A stretch of DNA of 64,000 nt from Gavia stellata. Lineage: Eukaryota; Chordata; Aves; Gaviiformes; Gaviidae. A program made the position numbers and the translations under genes. The DNA lies in the NCBI RefSeq assembly GCF_030936135.1, contig NC_082594.1, positions 102,835,020-102,899,019 on the forward strand, written 5' to 3'. The notes beneath the pieces are model-generated. The model did not search any database, was not told the DNA's origin, and was given only the letters and a program-made list of their open reading frames with translations. This document shows positions 47,101 through 58,676 of the stretch, in pieces (position 1 is the first letter of the stretch; every line of letters starts with the position of its first letter).

Positions 47101-50100
47101 GAACAGTAACATGAAGAAATTTGCAGCAAAGTATACTTATGGGTGATAAGTCATCTAACTTCTCATTTTGGGCAACGTGGCGCCTTTCTATGTATAAATG
47201 GTTAGAGTTGTATAGGCACTTAAAGACTTCATGTAAATAATGTCACCCAGTTCTATGTATAAACAAAATAACCACTTTCACTTCTACCACTTCACCTGTA
47301 TCTCATTTATTGATGCAAATTAAATGCTAGTAGCAAAGTGGTCATACTTTACATAATGATCTTCAGCCAATGTTACATGACTGCTGCTTGGCTGAGGTAT
47401 AATCCGAGGACAATTGCTTTAACATTATTCTCCCACAGTTTACCATGTGTATCTCACTGTTCACTATCAAAATTCACAAGCAGTTATAACATGTTAAAAG
47501 ACTGATGTCCTAGATGATGATGAAATCCCATCTGGGAAGATACTAACACGCTAAGTGACATGAGTGTCTGCTTAGAACTCTACAGGGACTCTTGAGAAAG
47601 TCTAACAACCTCTTTAGTAGTTAGCGTTGTTTAGGAAAAGGAAAGCTGTAGAACATGTAAGAAAAAATTCCATGTAAAATTGTCAGTCATTGACATTTTT
47701 ACGAACAGGGTAATATATTACAGAATTATTACAGTTATTATTATAATTATTTTATTATACAGTTATGTATGATCACAGCTATTACAAAATTACCTTTACC
47801 CTCAAGGTCACCAACAGCAAAGGGAAAACCTTGTCCTTTACTATAAAGGAAAACAAAATGAAATCTGAAATGGAGAAGTTTGAGGAAAAATTGTGCAGAT
47901 ACAGGGAGCCACGATTCCTCTTTCTCCTCCGTTCATATACACCTCATTTTCTGCAGAAGACTGCTAACTGGTGGTTCTGCTTTCAGTTCTCCCTAAGCTA
48001 CTCTATAAAAAAGGCATTTTTTAAAAAAGAACACTAAATATACGTACTGGGGGAGGGGACACGCACCTGCAGTTTTGAGGGAGTGTACAGCTTTGGTAGA
48101 ATGACTTGGTGAGGTTTGTTTTAACAGGCTAAACTGTCCTCTTATGCATGGTGGTGCTTAAAAGTATTATCCCTGTCATCTTAGGTTTATTAGTTGCCCA
48201 GTGAAAATTAAATGTCCTGTGATCAGTGCTCTAAAAGGAAATAACAATACCTGTGATCTGACCATTAGGCTTTACCTGTGAAGTCACAAGCAAACCATTC
48301 CTGCAAGCGTTAGTGGTGTGTACAGAAAAGAGAACTCTGAGGAGGCTTCAAAAACGGTTGTTGCAAGGAGGGAGGATGGTTGTGCTTTTTTCGAGAAGCT
48401 CGCACGCAACCAACAGGATGGATCAGAGTTGAGTGGTTTTGCCCTGCATGTGGTACTCCAGACATCAACCTTTGGTAGCCTTAAAATTGTCAGTTGAATT
48501 AGTCTGTCTGCACCATGAAACAATGTAGGATTTTTTGTCCAAGAGTACTTAATTTCTGTATATAACTACAACTCATGCCCTAAACATGCAGAAATAAATG
48601 AATGGGGATAAAATAATTGCATAGAGACAAACTTAATAATACAAGGGCCTGCCATTTAAGGCTCTACTCCAAACAATGACTTAAGCATATGGTTTTGTTC
48701 AAATAGGTGAACTGTCCCATTGACTCAATTTACATTACTTCTGTGCTTTATGTACATAGTTAAATCTTTTCATAGAGCAGAGACCTGGAGTGAAGCACAG
48801 ATGTATCTCCAAGATTTGGTGTAGTATTTTTCTTACGTGCTTAAGCCCTAATTTTCGTACCCTAGATTTCATACAAGTTCTTGAGTATTGTATATTTACT
48901 GCCTTAAGACTTTTTTGATACCTGCTAACAGAAAACATCAAGTGGGATGTAGATTGTGTGACTATGGGCCTCACACACCCTGGGGACATGTGGCTTAAAA
49001 TCATTGTATTGCGCTTAAATTACATATCGCCATTTTACCCAAAAGCTCCAATCCGGATAAAGCATTCCTTGAACTAAAGATGCTAAAACTATGATGTATG
49101 CACGTGGTTACTACCTCAAGGAGCTAGCAGTTCAGAGAACCTGCATCTGCAAACAGGTGGTGGATAGAGCAAACAGCTTTAAAGATTTAATGAGCGGTAG
49201 GAGTTTGCAGGAGTCAGGCCTATGATAAAAGCTAGGAAGGTCATGCAAACTAAATAGAATTTCAAAACTTTCATTTATTTGCTGTTGATGTGCCAATTTA
49301 GTGATGTACAGCACCACAGATGTCCCTGAGAAAATGGTGGTTTGAACACTTAGTGGAATGGGTGAAACAGTCAGTGGCTTCGCTGCCGGCGGTGCACATG
49401 CCTGGCAGCCCGGGGCTGTTGCTGCTGCCAAGGGGAGAGGTGGGGTGTGCGAAGCTGCTGGTACGGCTGAGGCTTGTTCTCTCCCCGTTTTTTGCCATTG
49501 CTGTTTTTTGCACTCCTCCTCCCAATTTTGCAGCAGGACCTGCAGGCCCAGAAACCTTCCTCTTCCCCTTTCAGGCATCCTAATTCTGCCTTTACATCTG
49601 TCTTCCCTGTGACAGACGCAGCATGGCCCTGGGCTTCCTCACCTTTTTGATACGAAAGGTAAACGTTCTCTAGGTTGCTGAGAAGCCTTGAGCCAACTCT
49701 GCTTTCAGACAGCAAAGAAGTCTTAAACAGGCTCTGCACTGAAGCCCAGCGAAGTCGTGGTGGGTTGATCTCCGACTGCAGCCAGATGCCCACCCAGATG
49801 CTCTCTCACTCCCCTCCTCAACAGGACAGGTTGAGAAAATAGGATGAAAAAGCTCATGGGTCAAGATAAAGATGGGGAGATCACTTAACAATTACCATCA
49901 TGGGAAACAGACTTGACCTGGGGAATTAATTTAATTTATTGCCAATTAAAATTGATTTGGATACTGAGAAACAAAGACAATGAACACAACACCTTCCCCC
50001 CCGCCTCTTTATCCCAGGCTCAGCTTCACTTCTTCATTCCTGCTTCCTCTACCTCCTCCTGCTCCCTGAGCTCTCAACATTTCCATATATTTAAGGTTGG

Positions 50101-50361
50101 TGAGACTCTGAAATTCAGTTGGCGGGTGGGGAAAAACTACCAAAACCTTTTATTACACAAAATTGAAGAACAAATTAAACGGTTTATAATATGCTTTGCT
50201 ATATTATGCAGTATATTACATTGGCAATTAGCTAGAATCAAACATTCATTCTCATTTTCCATTAACTTATTAACTTCAGAAAATACCGCTGTTTATAATA
50301 GCTTTATCAAAGTTCCCGCTGTTGGATAACAATACATTTTTTACATTCTCAGTTGATGTAA
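44161..50361. other. PAXBP1-SYNJ1 intergenic, left part
   Basis: About 6.2 kb with no recognised gene. It is AT-rich, with a (TA)n stretch near 46710 and a GC-richer interval at 49370-49620. The frames there (up to 148 codons on the minus strand at 49132-49578) have no recognisable domain and overlap frames on the other strand. Confidence 0.55.
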
Positions 50362-51050
50362 ACTGATACTGGTGGATGAAAAATTGGACATGAGTCAGCA
50401 ACGCATGCTTGCAGCCCAGAAAGTATCCAGCCAGTCATACCCTGGGCTGCATAAAAAGAAGTATGGACAGCAGGCCAAGGGAGGTGATTCTCCCCTCTGC
50501 TCCACTCCGTGAGACCCCACCTGGAGTACTGCGTCCAGCTCTGGGGACCCCAGCACAAGGCAGACACAGGCCGGTTAGAGTGGGTCCAGAGGAGGGACAC
50601 AAAAATGGGGGCCTCCCATTTGGGAGGGCTGAAACACCTCTCCTATGAAGAAAGGCTGAGAGAGTTGGGGTTGTTCAGCCTGGAGAAGAGAATGCTGCAG
50701 GGAGACCTTATTTCAGCCTTTCAAGGGGCCTAAAAGAAAGATGGAGAGAGACTTTTTACCAGGGCCTGTAGTGACGGGACAAGAGGCAATGGTTTTAAAC
50801 TGAAAGGGTAAGTTTAGATTGGACATAAGGAAGACATTATTTCCTACGAGGGTGGGGAGACGTTGGAACAGGTTGCCCACAGAACTTGTGGATGCCCCAT
50901 CATTGGAAGTGTTCAAGGTCAGGTTAGATGGGGCTTTGAGCAACCTGATCTAGTGAAAGATGCCCCTGCCTATGGCAGAGGAATTGGACTAGATGATCTT
51001 TGAAGGTCCCTTCCAACCCAAACCGTTCTGTGATTCCATGAGTCTATGAT
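50362..51050 (+). mobile_element. CR1 LINE 3' end, sense orientation
   Basis: A 5'-truncated CR1 of the young bird type, about 690 bases. Landmarks in order: 'ttggacatgagtcagcaacg', 'ccctgggctgcataaaaaga', 'gagaccccacctggagtact', 'gttcagcctggagaagagaa', 'gctttgagcaacctgatcta', and 'ggtcccttccaacccaaacc' before a degenerate attctatg tail. A frame at 50509-50733 still encodes the ORF2 C-terminus ([29 protein letters not shown]) but breaks afterwards. It cannot transpose on its own. Confidence 0.95.
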
Positions 51051-52869
51051 TATATTTCCAACTGATGCACTTCTCTGATGTTTTGAAAAGTCACTAAGCA
51101 AATAATGGACTAGTCCATTTTCAACTACATAATAGTGATTAGCTATCAGAAAAAAAAGTTGTATTACCCTGAGGCAAAATATATGTGTTCATAAGAAAAC
51201 AACCACACGTGCCATCTGAATCTATTTTATATGCTGAAAAAAATGTGAATAATCTTGATACATCAATTGTTTTACACTACAAGTATATATTATTTTAGCC
51301 TTGGGTGTATCTTGTAAAACAACCTTTAAATTGCTGTCCCTGTTAGTGATCTTTATGCATGGATAAAACCAGGGCATACTTGCTTTGCTTCCACTGCAGC
51401 CACATTGTCATTCTTTCATTTTTACATTCTCAATAGTAAAAAAGCTTCCTGAGTTTCTTTTTGATGCTGTGCTAGAGATAATTCAGTTACATATGAGTGT
51501 CTACCATGAGCAAGAGAGAAATAGCATAAGCTGTAATAAGCTGTTAGCAATTATGCATTCTAGTAATTTCAAAACCCATGAAACTTATCTTTAAATAGTC
51601 TTTTAAAATATTGCACTTTTATTTATCTATATAAGATTTTCACTGAGGTCATCATAATGCATGTAGGAAATTGGCCAGCTAAAAATACACAAAGATTACT
51701 TACACTGTATTTTACATCACAAATATTTGCTTTGTGTTCTCTCCCACCAGTGTACTCCAGTCAATTGGTATGTAGCCTATGGTAGGTATGTGGGTTAAGA
51801 CCATATTTAAATATCAAAAGATTATGTATACAATCTACTATTTCTTTGAATAGACCAGAGATATTCAGGGAATATATATCAAACATAACTTTTTGTGTTT
51901 CAATATAAAGTTTATATGAAAAAAAAAGGTCTTTCCATTTTTAATTTTTACAGTTCACAATGGGAATTCATCTTGGACGAGAAGGTAGCGGGAAGAAATG
52001 CTACAAGCTAAAATCAAAGATGGCCCAGCTTTTTTCTCAGGAGGTAGCTATACTTCTCACACTTGCCCTTATGCATATTCTTCAGTTCAAATTATAGTCT
52101 CAGAGAACAGAGTTTCTCCAGAGTTTTTCAGATTTTGTTTCTTCTACTTCAGCTCTCCACTCAAACTGCCATCCTGGCCCCAGCGTTATCTGAAGTGCAG
52201 CAAAGCCCACTTCTCTCTTGATTTTAGCATGCAGGTCTCAAACCTGCCTTCAGTAGTCTCCTCGGCAGCTTGCAATGTATCACCAACACAATACAGTAAA
52301 GCTCCTGTGAAGCAGTACTCCTCCTCCGCTTACAGCCTGCACGGGCTGAATGGAAATTTCCAAAGAGATGCTTACGGTCTGTCCCTAAAACTTTCGAAGC
52401 CTGTCAGGAAGAGGCAGGCTCTAGCTGTGATTCAGTGATTCAGTGCTCCCACCCGACCCGAGGCACTCAGTGAGCATCTGCACTGACAGCTTCTCTGCCC
52501 ATCACACGTTTTGCGCAGCAAGGCTTTTCAGTTTGCACTGCTAATTCGTCAGCCCATCCCTAAGATTCTTGTCCCTGCTGCACCTGTAATAAATACACAA
52601 CCGGGGCTGGGGCTAGCTGTGTTTTAACATAGCCTCACCGTGCATCCATAGCGCATTTTCCCACTTTGAAGCCTGCCAATCCAGCATTGCCGTAAGACAA
52701 GGGGAAAGGAGAAGTTCTTCAAAGGTTCTTCTTCTCCCTTCTTACTTTTCCCTGAGGGGCCAGGTTTCCTCAGGCTGAACTCCACCTCGACAGCAGGGCT
52801 TGCCCAACGCTCAAGGCTCTGGCTCAACGTGCCCCTGACAGGGCCTACACGAGGGACTCCGCTCACAGG
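51051..52869. other. PAXBP1-SYNJ1 intergenic, right part
   Basis: AT-rich to about 51950, then more mixed. One frame of 146 codons (51998-52438, +) has no recognisable domain or splice context and is not called as a gene. GC climbs towards the SYNJ1 CpG island after about 52780. Confidence 0.55.
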
Positions 52870-53099
52870 ACCCCGGGTCTGGCAGAGCCTCCACCCAGCC
52901 GGCTGCCCCGCGGGCTAACACCTTCCTGCCCGCACGCCCCGCCGCCGGGCGGCCCGCCGACCAACCGCCCTCCCTCTCCCGCGCGGGGCGCCCGGCAAAC
53001 GCTTAACGGCCGCCCTCGCGCCCCGCCTCACGCCGGGCTCGCGAGCCCCGTTCTCCCCCCTCCTCTACCCCCTCGCCGCGGTCGGCGCTGCCGCCCCCT

Positions 53100-53234
53100 C
53101 ACGCCCTCTACCGACTTCCGGTGGCGGGAGGCGCATTGCGGAAGGGATGGCGGGGCTGAAGCGGAAGTGAGGTCCCGCCGGCTCCCGCGGCTCGGAGCGG
53201 AGCGGGCGGCCGTTGGTGGCAGGTGGCGCGGCCG
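53100..53234 (+). other. SYNJ1: Candidate SYNJ1 noncoding exon 1 (boundaries uncertain)
   Basis: Sequence between the ETS-type sites and the consensus donor gtgagg at 53235. An exon ending here would join the coding exon acceptor at 54574 across an intron of about 1.3 kb. The left boundary is a guess; no transcript evidence is available. Confidence 0.35.
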
Positions 53235-53284
53235 GTGAGGGAGGCGCTGGTACCGCTGCGGCTGAGGGGCTGGGGAGGGGGGCG

Positions 53285-53302
53285 GCAGCAGCAGCAGCAG
53301 CA
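53285..53302 (+). repeat. (GCA)6 trinucleotide repeat
   Basis: Six perfect GCA units followed by CCG and a G run, inside the SYNJ1 CpG island and downstream of the candidate donor. Confidence 0.9.
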
Positions 53303-54595
53303 CCGGGGGGGGGCTCGGCGCTTGTCAGTGCGCGGCGGGGCCGGCCCGGCTGACGCTGTTGCGGGGCTTGGGCCGCGGGGGCGCCGCTGGTGCCAGACAA
53401 GATGGAGGCTCTCTCAGCGTCGTGGGGGTACCGCGGCACCGGGCTGTGGCGGGCGGCGGTGCGCGCCTGCCCTGGGCGGCAGGTGGTAGCGGGGCGGGGG
53501 TCCGCTGGCCCGGTGCCGGCACCGGGGCTGCCCCTCGGCCGGGCGGTGGGAAATCCGCGGCTGTTTGGGTGGCCCTTTTCCTTCTGCCCGGCAAGGGAGA
53601 GGGGCTTCGGGTGAAGGGCCGGACCGGCGCCGCTGCTCCCCGGGCGGTGCTGCGCCCGCAGGGACTGCGCTGGAGGGTGGGGGCCGGCATGTTCCGGGCC
53701 GGCGGCGTAAAGTCTGTGTCCGCCCCAGAGGTTACGGGCACTGAGCTGAAGGGAAGGGAGAGAGAGCAGAAAACCCTGCCTCTGGCTTTCAAGAAGAATC
53801 TTCCCTCGCTGTATGTTTCCGAAGCTTAAGCCCTTAAAATTTGGCTACTCTCTGGATTGTTTGTAGTTTCTTATTGTTCGGGGGTTTTTATTGTTTTAAA
53901 GGAAGATCTTACCTCTGTGGCTTACAGGCGGTTTCACTAAGTACAATACTGCAATGTTTCAGTCGTCAGCCACTGCAGGGGAGGGTTTAAATCCAAACAA
54001 AAACCTGCTTTCATTTAAAAAAGAGAAACAAAATAGGTTAACCTTTTTGTATCATCTTTTAAAACGTCTTAACAGCTTTAGTATTTAAAATATACTGTCC
54101 TTTGCTACAAGGTCAGAATCAGTAAAATAGATCTAAAAATTGAAGCCTGCACAGGCTTCTGGTCCTCTGCATTTGGCATAAGTTTATGATTAAGATAGCT
54201 GTCACTCTCACGTATTTGTGGTGGCTGAAGAACCTTACATTAATTCTCTTGTTTCTAAGAAGAAATCCTATTTATTAAGTGCTGGGAAAGAAATTCTCAT
54301 TGTCTCAGAAGCTTTTAAATAAATCCTTTATTTTGAAAGATGTTTCTCTGCATAACTGTGTTTTTGAAACATTGTTGTCTTTAGATAGTCCCTGTATTTG
54401 TTTTGGAACATGAGATAAGTCTCATGAGGTAGAAAGAGCGAGCAGGTCTTTTTTTGTTGTTTGTTTTTGTTAAACTTGTAAAATCCCTAGGAAAGGATGC
54501 AAGTCAGACCTGCTTTGCAGAAGGTATCTGGAAGCACAAGAAGGTTTCACTAACATAATCTTCTGTTGGACAGGACTGCCTCTGATTAAGGCAAA

Positions 54596-54719
54596 ATGGC
54601 TTTCAGTAAAGGATACCGTGTCTATCACAAGCTGGATCCACTTCCATTCAGTGTGATAGTGGAAACCAGAAACAGAGAAGAATGTCTCATGTTTGAATCC
54701 GGAGCTGTGGCTGTCCTCT
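54596..54719 (+). CDS. SYNJ1: SYNJ1 (synaptojanin-1), first coding exon, gene continues off the window
   Basis: Encodes the first 41 residues plus one base: [20 protein letters not shown] then [20 protein letters not shown], very close to the mammalian synaptojanin-1 N-terminus. The exon opens after acceptor ttctgttggacag (ending 54573) and closes at donor gtaagt (54720). An in-frame TAA at 54587-54589 and a strong Kozak context (AAAATGG) fix the start. Synaptojanin-1 is a synaptic phosphoinositide phosphatase with an N-terminal Sac1 domain, a central 5-phosphatase domain and a proline-rich tail; it uncoats clathrin vesicles with endophilin. Only the leading edge of the Sac1 region is present. 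I could not find the next exon before 64000. Confidence 0.93.
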
Positions 54720-55331
54720 GTAAGTCGATATGTTTTGATAACTACAATGTAGAAAGTTGGCAGACTTGACATTGTGTAAGCTGTTTATTTATGGAATATA
54801 AAGAAGCAACTGTTCTGTTTTTTTATTTGCTAATGGAGAGGCTTCTGATTTAAATGAGGATAAAAAAGACATTTTCATATTTTCATCTGTTGAGAGAGAA
54901 TTTTACACGTTTAACTACATTTCATCATGCATGTATATTTTCACGTATACTAAATTTTCTTATTCTAATAGCTTCCAACAACACCTGCTTATTTCTTTGG
55001 TTCTGAACGTCTTTCTCCTTTTGAATACATTGAAATACTCATTGAAAAGCTAATTCTCTGTGTTGTACTTCATAATAAAAAATCGTATATTCTTAAATGG
55101 TATATCATCTTAGTTTGGTCTTTATCTCATTTTGTATCATGATTTTTGATGGCTTTTTGATTTTTAGCTTTATTTTGTCCCTGTATTTTTAACCTATCTT
55201 GAGACTCTGTATTGATTCGTCTTGTAATAAAACGAGTAATATTTGGAGCAAGGTGTCTTGCATTGCAAATTTATTTTTACATGTTTTCAGTGATAAATGC
55301 ATTAAATGTTTTCCATAAATTCTTCCACACA

Positions 55332-55351
55332 CCCCCCCCACCCCACCCCCC
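55332..55351. repeat. C-run cluster C8-A-C4-A-C6
   Basis: Cytosine runs separated by single A in the SYNJ1 intron, the same architecture as the one in PAXBP1 intron 6. Confidence 0.75.
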
Positions 55352-58300
55352 AGTTGAAGGAGTACACTAAGATGAGAAGTGCAGAAGAGATCCATAAAGC
55401 ATATAGATAGTGTTTTAAAATGTAGTTTGGTTTGTATACTTCAGAAAGTTTGAGCATCTGGTTGCAAAGGGTTTCTAAGCTTGTTTTTGACTCTATTATA
55501 GAAAGTTTTCATACCATGGAAGTGTTGGGTTTTTTTAGTCAATAACTTTTTGATTAATTCATTCTGATGCCTGTTTGTGGTTTTCTAGCCTAGCTATTCT
55601 GAGCACCCGATCAGAAAATGGGAGATTTGATTCACTGCCTGAAGTCTGAGTGGACTCAAAAATCTACCTTTCAGGAGGATGCTCTGGCTTTGAGACTGTG
55701 AAGTGGGCTGAATGGGGAGTGTGTTTTCTAACAAGACTCAGAGTTAGAAATGTGGTTTCCAAGGAAGAGTGGGACTTGAGATGCGTTTCCTTTCTTCGGT
55801 ATTTGCAATTGGCTCTCCTATACGTGAGTGTGCTCCTTGGCAGTGGCATGGTCTCTTTCTGAGGCACCTGACTGTCCCTATGTCCTGTTTAAGGTACTTA
55901 GAAGTTGAGCCATAGAGTCATCTGTACTGGACAGGCTGTATGAACAAGTACTCTCTAGCATACAGCTTAATCTGCACCTTTAATATGTGATTAGAACAAG
56001 CTGCCATTAACTGTTTGAGGCCTAGCAATGGGACATGCCAGCATGATTGACGTTACAGCTGCAATTGTGTGATGAGCCAGGTGGAAAACCATGAGTGCTT
56101 TTCTCCTATTTTTGAGAATTGTGTTTTTTCTGATACAGTTTCTTCTTACTATGTATTTAGGTAACCTCACTGACTTTGCCAGCAATATTTGAAAGGCATT
56201 GTGTAGTGTGGATTGGGTTGGGAATAAGTGTCCGGTCATAAAGCTAGTGAATAGGGTTAGTGAAATCCATAAAATGGGGGGAAAATGCTTTGAAGATTCG
56301 CGGAAAACTTTATTTTAGTATGTATTTAGTAATTACTGAACGTGCTTAAGCTACTTAAGGAGCAATGTATTAAAAATAATTTATTCCAGAAAGTTATGCT
56401 CAAAAAGGACAGTAAGTTAGTTGCTTTTTGTGCTGTGATACGCTGCAGGCACCTGGATAAACTTTCTTCTCTAAAAATTAAAAACCATATCAAAGTTCCT
56501 GCCCTCTTCTATGCCTTACGTTGTTACGAAACAGAGGAAGTGGGACCCAAAGAAAGTTTGAAAGCCTTTCTTCTCTTGGGTTCTGTACTTAGTAATAACA
56601 TGTTATTAACCTGTAAAGGTTTGTCCTTGGTATTCTAATTGGTAGGTTACAACATAGTAAACATTCATACTTACCTAGAAGTTGTAACTCTGAATATTGT
56701 TTTCAGTAACCTTAACCAGTAAACTGCTTACTCTTTTTCTATCTGGTAAATGGGCATATTTTCCCAATGCATATTTAGCTGTGGCTAATTTTTTTGCTTT
56801 AATTCCCTTTTTGCACCTAAACTCTTTAGATACAGAAACATGACTCTCTTATTACTGGTTGAAAGATCACAATCATACCCTTGAACTGACAGCAGAAAAA
56901 GCGCTAGAGTTCCCTAGCTCAGGATTTTTTTTTCTCTTTTTCTGCTTGCTGTTTGCTTCTGGTATATACTCTTTTTAATGCATATTTAAAGGAGTACAAT
57001 TATCAGTGCTTGGGGAAGATTTGTAAAGTACTGCTTCTCCATCTCTCTAGTCATGCCACAGAAACCAGTCACAAGATTCTAGTCTGTAGCCTTACAGACT
57101 TCTGGATATTGGTACAAATCTAAAGGCCAAAGTTAATGAAAAACTGGCCCTTGGGGAAGATTCCCCAGATGTTTGTAAAATCTGTGTGAATAGATAGAAA
57201 AATGGTCAGATCAAGTATATATCAATTTAAATCCAGAACAGTGTCACTTTAAGCTGTTAAAAACTCATATTTTTTGCTGATGGTGCTAACACTTTTTAAA
57301 CTACAAAAATTGGCAATACTAATCTCAAACTGTTAGACATTTTTCAAAAGATTTTAATAAATACTGAAGATAAAATTAGGTGCTCAGCCTTATAACTGAT
57401 CATAGTTCTTACCTGTGTGTAGAATGTGTAATATAGGCACAACCTGGTTGAATACACTTTACCATTAAAAGTGATTCATGTGGTTCAGTTCTGAGAGCCT
57501 TAGTGAACTGGATCTTCTGGGGTATCCATGTATAGAAATTTGTATTTGAAATGGGCTAAGAGGAAGGAATGAAAGCTTACTGATCCTTTAAATGTCATCT
57601 TAAAGGAAGTATATCCGTCATTTTGCTGAGGGAAGGAGGATAACAGTGTTAACCTTCATCCCCTTTACATTCAGTGAAGCATTGCAAGATGATTCAGAGG
57701 GTTTAGTTAGGCCTCTGTGTGAAATGCTACACAACTCATATGTTGTGTGATTTTTTTCAGCGCATGTTGTATGCGTGCTGAATCTGTTATTTAAGTCAAC
57801 AAAATAAGATGGAAGAAAGAAAGGGTCGAAGGGATAGTTCACAGAGGTGGTAGTTGTTGCATAATCATTCAGTCTTAACATGGAAGCAGCCCAAGCCACG
57901 CTTCTGCTGGAAGTATTCTACATGCTGCTTGTAACATGGATTAGCTAATGTTACTGTGACCAAAACAGCTGAGAAATACTTTGCTTGCCTTTATACATTT
58001 TATATCTCTTTTATCGACTCACTCCTAGTATTGGGTTAGAACAAGATGTTTAAGTCTGAGGGGATCCTGCCAACTTGCTTCTCAAGGCCTTGTAAGAGCA
58101 CTTAGTTTTAGATGTCAGCAGCTTCACTGCTGATTTGTTTAGAATTTAGTGGGATGATGTCGTAGATGTATTTTTTCTTATCTGACATATAAAATAGACA
58201 GTATATTTATTCTTTGAAATAGGACTCTTTAATGAGATACCTTACCTGTAAAGATTTCATTGACTGTGCAGGAGGGAGTTCTCTCTCCCTGATCCTCTCT

Positions 58301-58651
58301 GGTGAGTCATAAAGAAACGAGTGGGAAGCTGTCTTTACTCCTGTTGCCTGCAATGAGTAAAGGAGAATGTTCTGTCGTCTGGGAAAATACTGAGCCCTGA
58401 GTGGAGAGAGCAGGAGCTTTGTGCACATCATTTGACTTCAATCTTATGGTAAAGCTGAGAAGAGAGCAGGTGTGAACAGGGAGAGGCACTATGCCCACCC
58501 TGAGCTTTCTGTAGAGCTAGATAAAGTAAGAGCTGTAATAACCTGTGTGCAGCAGGCATCCTGGTATTCATAGTCATGTTTAGCAATGCTACTCTATCAC
58601 CTGTTCACATTCCACTTCTTCTGAAGAAGAAAATCCTTCCACACTGCATTC

Positions 58652-58676
58652 GGGGTGGGGGGGGGTGGGGGGTGGG
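58652..58676 (+). repeat. G-quadruplex candidate, G4-T-G9-T-G6-T-G3
   Basis: Four guanine runs separated by single T on the sense strand of the SYNJ1 intron. It satisfies the four-run rule with one-base loops, so both DNA and nascent RNA could fold into a quadruplex. Confidence 0.8.

Larger units (their letters stand above)
52870..53830 (+). promoter_or_regulatory. SYNJ1: SYNJ1 CpG-island promoter region
   Basis: A dense CpG block of about 0.9 kb upstream of the first SYNJ1 coding exon. It contains two ETS-type GGAA sites (acttccggt near 53114 and gcggaagtg near 53161), a YY1-like AAGATGGAGGC at 53399-53409 and no evident TATA box. Frames of up to about 156 codons on both strands are GC-rich artefacts. 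The noncoding first exon must lie inside; a good donor, GCCG|gtgagg at 53235, is one candidate end, with GGCAG|gtggta near 53482 as an alternative. Confidence 0.75.

Noticed and set aside
49132-49793. 148- and 140-codon minus-strand frames with opposing plus-strand frames
   Set aside because: GC-richer patch keeps several frames open at once; none shows a known domain or conserved splice sites.
50362-51050. CR1 copy as an active element
   Set aside because: 5'-truncated, with the ORF2 remnant interrupted after about 75 codons.
51998-52438. 146-codon frame upstream of SYNJ1
   Set aside because: No recognisable domain, no start context or splice evidence, ordinary length for chance in this composition.
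53028-53829. Several 90-156 codon frames on both strands in the SYNJ1 CpG island
   Set aside because: Mutually overlapping, low complexity, no conservation recalled. The true SYNJ1 start has an in-frame stop just upstream in its own exon, so these are not its N-terminus.
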